Shown here piece by piece: positions 58,771 to 64,000 of a stretch of 64,000 nucleotides of DNA; the stretch's first letter is position 1, and every line of letters begins with the position of its first letter. Position numbers and translations under genes: made by a program. Under the pieces are notes generated by a model, which had not been told where the DNA came from, made no database searches, and was given only the letters and a program-made list of their open reading frames with translations. The stretch is from Variovorax sp. DXTD-1 (lineage in GTDB: Bacteria > Pseudomonadota > Gammaproteobacteria > Burkholderiales > Burkholderiaceae_C), in assembly GCF_003984625.1 (NCBI RefSeq), contig NZ_RWKH01000028.1, positions 1-64,000 on the forward strand, given 5' to 3'.

Positions 58771-59076
58771 ATGAAAAGACTCCTGTCGTTCGCTGTCCTG
58801 GGCCTTGGCCTGGCCGCCCCTGCCTTCGCCGACCTGGCGCTGGCCACCTCGAAAAACTGCATGAGCTGCCATGCGGTGGAGCGCAAGGTGCTCGGCCCTT
58901 CGTTCAAAGACGTGGCCGCCAAGTACAAGGGCAATGCCGGCGCCGCCGACATGCTCGCAACCAAGATCATCAAGGGTGGTTCGGGCGTGTGGGGTCCGGT
59001 GCCGATGCCGACCAACAACCAGGTCAGCGAAGCCGACGCGAAGAAGCTCGCTGCCTGGGTGCTGTCGACGCGCTGA
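58771..59076 (+). CDS. Class I c-type cytochrome (cytochrome c551/c552-like)
   Basis: A 101-residue periplasmic monoheme cytochrome. The signal peptide MKRLLSFAVLGLGLAAPAFA is cleaved after AFA. The heme site is CMSCH (Cys30, Cys33, His34) and the distal ligand is Met79 in GPVPMPTN. Length and MSCHAVERKVLGPSFKDVA match cytochrome c551/552 electron carriers. It ends next to the LapA-like stop; the two stop codons lie in one TGATCA. Confidence 0.93.
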   Translation: MKRLLSFAVLGLGLAAPAFADLALATSKNCMSCHAVERKVLGPSFKDVAAKYKGNAGAADMLATKIIKGGSGVWGPVPMPTNNQVSEADAKKLAAWVLSTR

Positions 59077-59577
59077 TCAAACCCGCGGATCGATGTCCGT
59101 GGGCAGCGGCCGGCGCTCGATGCGGTCTTCGAGCTGGCCGATGTGCGCAGCCACGGTGTTGTCCGACTGCTCCGAGCGCTGACGGATCACGCTCTCGACC
59201 TGCCCCAGCCTCGCAATCAATGCGGCATGGCGCTCGGCGTTCTCCGCCATGTGCTTGTTCTCCTGTGCTTCCAGGAAGTTGCGCAGCTCCGTAAAGCGCG
59301 AAGCCTCGGCCTTGTCGGCAAGGTCGCGCTGCACCTGCATTTCCTTGTTGTGGCGCTTCGCGTCCAGCAGCACCGAACTGTGCAGGTACAGCACGTAGAC
59401 CAGGAAGAACACGCCCAGGGCCACCGTGAGCCCCAGCATCATCAAGCCCAGCGGCGCGGAAACGGTCATGAACCCCAGCGAAACCGGCACGGGCGAAGAC
59501 AGCGTGCCCCAGTTGAGCGCGGCAAGGGCCGCGATCAGCAGCAGAATGGCAAACAGGAAAGCAGATCTCACACCCAT
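59077..59577 (-). CDS. LapA-domain (DUF1049) membrane protein
   Basis: A 166-residue inner-membrane protein. Two N-terminal helices (AFLFAILLLIAALAALNWG and APLGLMMLGLTVALGVFFLV) resemble the LapA/DUF1049 domain linked with lipopolysaccharide assembly. A long coiled-coil cytoplasmic part follows (about 75-150, ADKAEASRFTELRNFLEAQE). Function here is unknown. It lies 140 bases downstream of acs on the same strand; that gap shows no terminator I trust. Confidence 0.72.
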   Translation of the reverse strand: MGVRSAFLFAILLLIAALAALNWGTLSSPVPVSLGFMTVSAPLGLMMLGLTVALGVFFLVYVLYLHSSVLLDAKRHNKEMQVQRDLADKAEASRFTELRNFLEAQENKHMAENAERHAALIARLGQVESVIRQRSEQSDNTVAAHIGQLEDRIERRPLPTDIDPRV

Positions 59578-59717
59578 GGGGGCCTCCTTCGAACAGGTCT
59601 AACACAACGGAACCGGCCATGCACGCCCCGGCGCACGGCAACTCCGCTGGTTGTACCTCAGGCCGCGGGCCGCAACGAGCCCAGCTTCTCACTAACGGCC
59701 ATGTCCTACAGATCGAA

Positions 59718-61718
<2,001 letters not shown>

Positions 61719-61830
61719 TCTCTTGTCTCCTGGGTAGGTGCGGCCGTAATGTCGGCGGACCCACTTACGGGTCACTGACGGTCCGATATTAGTTCGCAGG
61801 GTTATCACGGGCCCGACACGAGGGCACCCC

Positions 61831-61836
61831 TAGAAT
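61831..61836 (+). promoter_or_regulatory. -10 box of the UPF0114 gene
   Basis: TAGAAT lies 27 bases before the ATG at 61864, in the divergent gap with acs. The same gap holds CGGACC (61756-61761) and GGTCCG (61780-61785) as an inverted pair, which could be a control site for acs. Confidence 0.35.
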
Positions 61837-61863
61837 CGCCAGTCGTTCCCAACCTTCCTCCCG

Positions 61864-62499
61864 ATGTCCGCTCCCGACCCTTTCGATACCCGGAACCCGC
61901 CCGTACCAGCGCGCGGCTCGCCGCTTCGGCCGCTGCCCAAGCTGATTTTTGCCAGCCGCTGGCTCCAGCTGCCGCTGTACCTGGGCCTGATCGTGGCGCA
62001 GGCGGTGTACGTGGTGCACTTCCTCGTCGAACTGCTGCATCTTGTCGAAGCCGCCTTCGGCAACAAGGACGCGCTGCAGGCGCTGATCACCAGCATCGGC
62101 TACAAGACCACCGCGCCGGTGGGCACGCTCAACGAAACGGTGATCATGCTGGTGGTGCTGGCGCTGATCGACGTGGTGATGATCTCCAACCTGCTCATCA
62201 TGGTGATCGTCGGCGGCTACGAAACCTTCGTGAGCCGCATGGACCTGGAAGGCCACCGCGACCAGCCCGAGTGGCTGAGCCACGTGAACGCCTCGGTGCT
62301 CAAGGTCAAGCTGGCCACGGCCATCATCGGCATCAGCTCGATCCACCTGCTGAAGACCTTCATCAACGCCGACAACTACACCGATCGCGTGTTGATTGCG
62401 CAGACGGTGATTCACATCGCGTTCCTGTTCTCGGCCATGGCCATTGCCTACACCGACAAGCTCATGGCGTCGAACGCGCCGCGCGGCGACGGGCACTGA
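61864..62499 (+). CDS. UPF0114/YqhA family membrane protein (TIGR00645)
   Basis: A 211-residue inner-membrane protein with four helices. LIFASRWLQLPLYLGLIVAQ, LALIDVVMISNLLIMVIVGG and YETFVSRMDLEGH are the family signatures, and the last part ends with a helix before a polar tail. The function is not known. ATG at 61864 follows the promoter noted and starts MSAPDPFDTRN. Confidence 0.88.
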   Translation: MSAPDPFDTRNPPVPARGSPLRPLPKLIFASRWLQLPLYLGLIVAQAVYVVHFLVELLHLVEAAFGNKDALQALITSIGYKTTAPVGTLNETVIMLVVLALIDVVMISNLLIMVIVGGYETFVSRMDLEGHRDQPEWLSHVNASVLKVKLATAIIGISSIHLLKTFINADNYTDRVLIAQTVIHIAFLFSAMAIAYTDKLMASNAPRGDGH

Positions 62500-62523
62500 C
62501 GCGGGCCGATCCGGCTCAGGGGT

Positions 62524-63441
62524 TCAGCCGGCGCGGGGCAAGTCCCAGGCGGGTACCTCGGTGAAGCGCGCGGCCAGAAAGTCGAGCATCGTGCGCAGCG
62601 TGGCCGGCATGTGCTTGCGAGAGGCATACACCGCATACATGCCCACCACCTGCGGTTCGAATTCCGGAAACAGCCGCACCAGTTCGCCCGACTTCAAAAG
62701 GCATGACGTCAGGTAGGTCGGCAACATCGCGATGCCGGCCCCCGACCGCGCAAGCTGCATCAGGCTCGCGGCATCGTTGGTCGACACATTGCCGCCCACG
62801 GCCACCGAAACGGGCGTTCCGTCGTCCTTGCGGGTGAAATTCCAGAGGCTGCGCCCGAAGTACGAGTGCGTGAGGCAGTTGCGCTGGGCCAGCTCCTCCA
62901 CGCGCAGCGGCTCGCCGTGCTCCTTCAGGTACCCGGGGGAAGCGCACACCACCGAACGGCAATCCGTGAGCCTGCGCGCAATCAGGTTGGGATCGATCTC
63001 CACCGCCACCCGGATCGCGAGATCGATGCGCTCGTCCACCAGGTTCACCGCCCGGTCGAGCAGCACCAGGTCGACCGCCACGCCGGGGTAGAGCCGCACA
63101 TAGCCGGCCACGGCGTCGGCCAGCTGCGCCTGCGCGAAGGAGGTGCTGGCCGTGATGCGCAACTGGCCGCGCGGCGCCTCCGCCGGGTGCCGCACCGCGG
63201 CCTGCATGTCGCCCGCCAGGTCGAGCACCTGGCGGCAACGCGGCAGCAGCTCGTCGCCCGCCGCGGTAAGGCTCAGGCGGCGCGTGGTGCGGTGCAAGAG
63301 GCGCGCTCCGGTCCATTGCTCCAGCTCGGCCACATAGCGCGTGACCACCGGCCGAGAAAGGTCGAGCTTGTCGGCCGCGGCCGAGAGGCTGCCCGAATCC
63401 ACCACGGTCACGAAGACCCGCATTGCGTTCAAACGATCCAT
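62524..63441 (-). CDS. LysR family transcriptional regulator
   Basis: A 305-residue LysR-type regulator, with the HTH at residues 1-60 (MDRLNAMRVFVTVVDSGSLS...KLDLSRPVVTRYVAELE) and the effector domain following. It resembles the large group of LysR proteins that control a divergently encoded oxidoreductase. Here the divergent partner is the NAD(P)-binding gene at 63543. An inverted repeat AAAGAAA...TTTCTTT lies between them. Confidence 0.88.
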   Translation of the reverse strand: MDRLNAMRVFVTVVDSGSLSAAADKLDLSRPVVTRYVAELEQWTGARLLHRTTRRLSLTAAGDELLPRCRQVLDLAGDMQAAVRHPAEAPRGQLRITASTSFAQAQLADAVAGYVRLYPGVAVDLVLLDRAVNLVDERIDLAIRVAVEIDPNLIARRLTDCRSVVCASPGYLKEHGEPLRVEELAQRNCLTHSYFGRSLWNFTRKDDGTPVSVAVGGNVSTNDAASLMQLARSGAGIAMLPTYLTSCLLKSGELVRLFPEFEPQVVGMYAVYASRKHMPATLRTMLDFLAARFTEVPAWDLPRAG

Positions 63442-63459
63442 TCGAACGATTTTAGGAAT

Positions 63460-63489
63460 AAAGAAACGCGTAAATCGAGGTATTTCTTT
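63460..63489. promoter_or_regulatory. Inverted repeat between LysR and the NAD(P)-binding gene
   Basis: AAAGAAA (63460-63466) and TTTCTTT (63483-63489) are perfect 7-base inverted arms 16 bases apart. It lies in the 101-base divergent gap, where a LysR dimer site and both promoters would be expected. The AT content differs sharply from the surroundings. Confidence 0.4.
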
Positions 63490-63542
63490 CGAAACCAGAA
63501 ACCTAAGATGCGTTTCATCGAATCAACTTTCCTGGAGCATTC

Positions 63543-64000
63543 ATGAGCCACATTGCCATCATCGGCGCCACCGGTCGTGCCGGCGGCCGCCTTCTCGAAG
63601 AGGCCCTGCGCCGCGGCCACACCGTGACGGCCATTGCCCGCAAGGCCAGCGACAAGCTCTCGGGCCGTGCCAACGTGAAGGCGGTCGACCTCGACGTGCT
63701 GGACGGCGCTGCGCTCGAAAAGGCCGTGGCCGGCCACGACGCGGTGTTCAGCGCCGCGCACTTCTCCACAGTGCCGCCAGCCGCCGTCATCGAGCCGATG
63801 AAGCGCGCGGGCGTGAAGCGGCTGCTGGTGGTCGGTGGCGCGGGCAGCCTGTACGCGGCACCGGGCCTGAAGGTGATCGACACGCCGAACTTCCCTGACG
63901 CCTACAGGGCCGAAGCCACGGCCGGTGGTGTGTTCCTCGATGCGCTGCGCGCCGAGAAGGAACTCGACTGGACCTTTCTCTCGCCCTCAGCCGAATTCGT
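63543..64000 (+). CDS. NAD(P)H-binding oxidoreductase (truncated by window end)
   Basis: An NAD(P)-binding Rossmann protein of the atypical-SDR, PF13460 type (YwnB/NmrA-like). The glycine motif is IGATGRAGGRLLEEAL at residues 7-22, and KRLLVVGGAGSLY is typical. The first 152 residues are in the window and the C-terminus is missing. ATG at 63543 has TGGAG upstream. The divergent LysR gene probably controls it. Reductase function and substrate are unknown. Confidence 0.8.
   Translation, partial: MSHIAIIGATGRAGGRLLEEALRRGHTVTAIARKASDKLSGRANVKAVDLDVLDGAALEKAVAGHDAVFSAAHFSTVPPAAVIEPMKRAGVKRLLVVGGAGSLYAAPGLKVIDTPNFPDAYRAEATAGGVFLDALRAEKELDWTFLSPSAEF

Overview
The window is a 64 kb piece of chromosome from a high-GC betaproteobacterium, most likely Variovorax or a close relative in the Comamonadaceae (Burkholderiales). 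The evidence is the gene content and order (ispD-ispF divergent from mfd, zapA next to 6S RNA, a DUF6172 protein, a small Trp-rich protein), strong third-position GC, and TAnAAT-type -10 boxes. No species-level search was possible. Genes are densely packed on both strands, often with 4-base ATGA overlaps. No insertion sequence, prophage, CRISPR array or defence island was seen, so this is core and metabolic-accessory chromosome.

Layout. 0-9.5 kb: a truncated zinc-ribbon protein, tRNA-Val(GAC), relA, an alpha/beta hydrolase, 3-hydroxybutyrate dehydrogenase, a SIMPL-domain protein, an OmpR/EnvZ two-component system, and ispF/ispD. 9.5-20 kb: the coupled mfd-serB-Ldh-family operon, a REP-like inverted repeat, small conserved proteins, a PLP aminotransferase, nth, an SDR and an AraC-type regulator. 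19.6-23.4 kb: cobalamin cluster A (alpha-ribazole phosphatase, cobS, cobT, cobQ). 23.5-31.7 kb: a MexEF-OprN-like RND efflux operon, an HSL-fold protein that has lost catalytic residues, and a divergent LysR regulator. 31.7-41.5 kb: OsmC, LrgB, CidA, then cobalamin cluster B (cobD, cbiB, cobO, btuD, btuC, btuF, cobU, btuB) behind a cobalamin riboswitch. 41.7-43.9 kb: a ZapB-like coiled coil, zapA, 6S RNA (ssrS), a TauE/SafE permease and a universal stress protein. 43.9-49 kb: an aldoxime-nitrile module (AraC regulator, nitrilase, aldoxime dehydratase) followed by a serine hydrolase. 49-54.6 kb: a malonate-use cluster (matB, crotonase, Bug-type binding protein, matA, GntR regulator). 54.7-64 kb: lgt, LysR, ilvD, small proteins, a cytochrome c, acs, a UPF0114 membrane protein, and a LysR regulator divergent from a truncated NAD(P)-binding protein.

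How it works together. The two cob clusters supply corrinoid uptake (BtuB, BtuF, BtuC, BtuD), adenosylation (CobO), amidation (CobQ), aminopropanol linker attachment (CobD, CbiB) and nucleotide-loop assembly (CobU, CobT, CobS, phosphatase). No corrin-ring genes are present, so within this window the set is one for salvage and late steps. The riboswitch controls the uptake-led operon, which ends, through 4-base overlaps, in a CidA/LrgB membrane pair. The nitrilase/aldoxime dehydratase pair would turn aldoximes into nitriles and then acids, and the mat genes would turn imported malonate into malonyl-CoA and then acetyl-CoA.

The observations most worth following up are the degenerate hydrolase beside the efflux pump, CidA/LrgB at the end of the B12 operon, the His-rich tail on the RND pump, a near-perfect 24-bp palindrome in front of the mat regulator, a REP-like inverted repeat, and a crotonase in the mat cluster that lacks one catalytic Glu.
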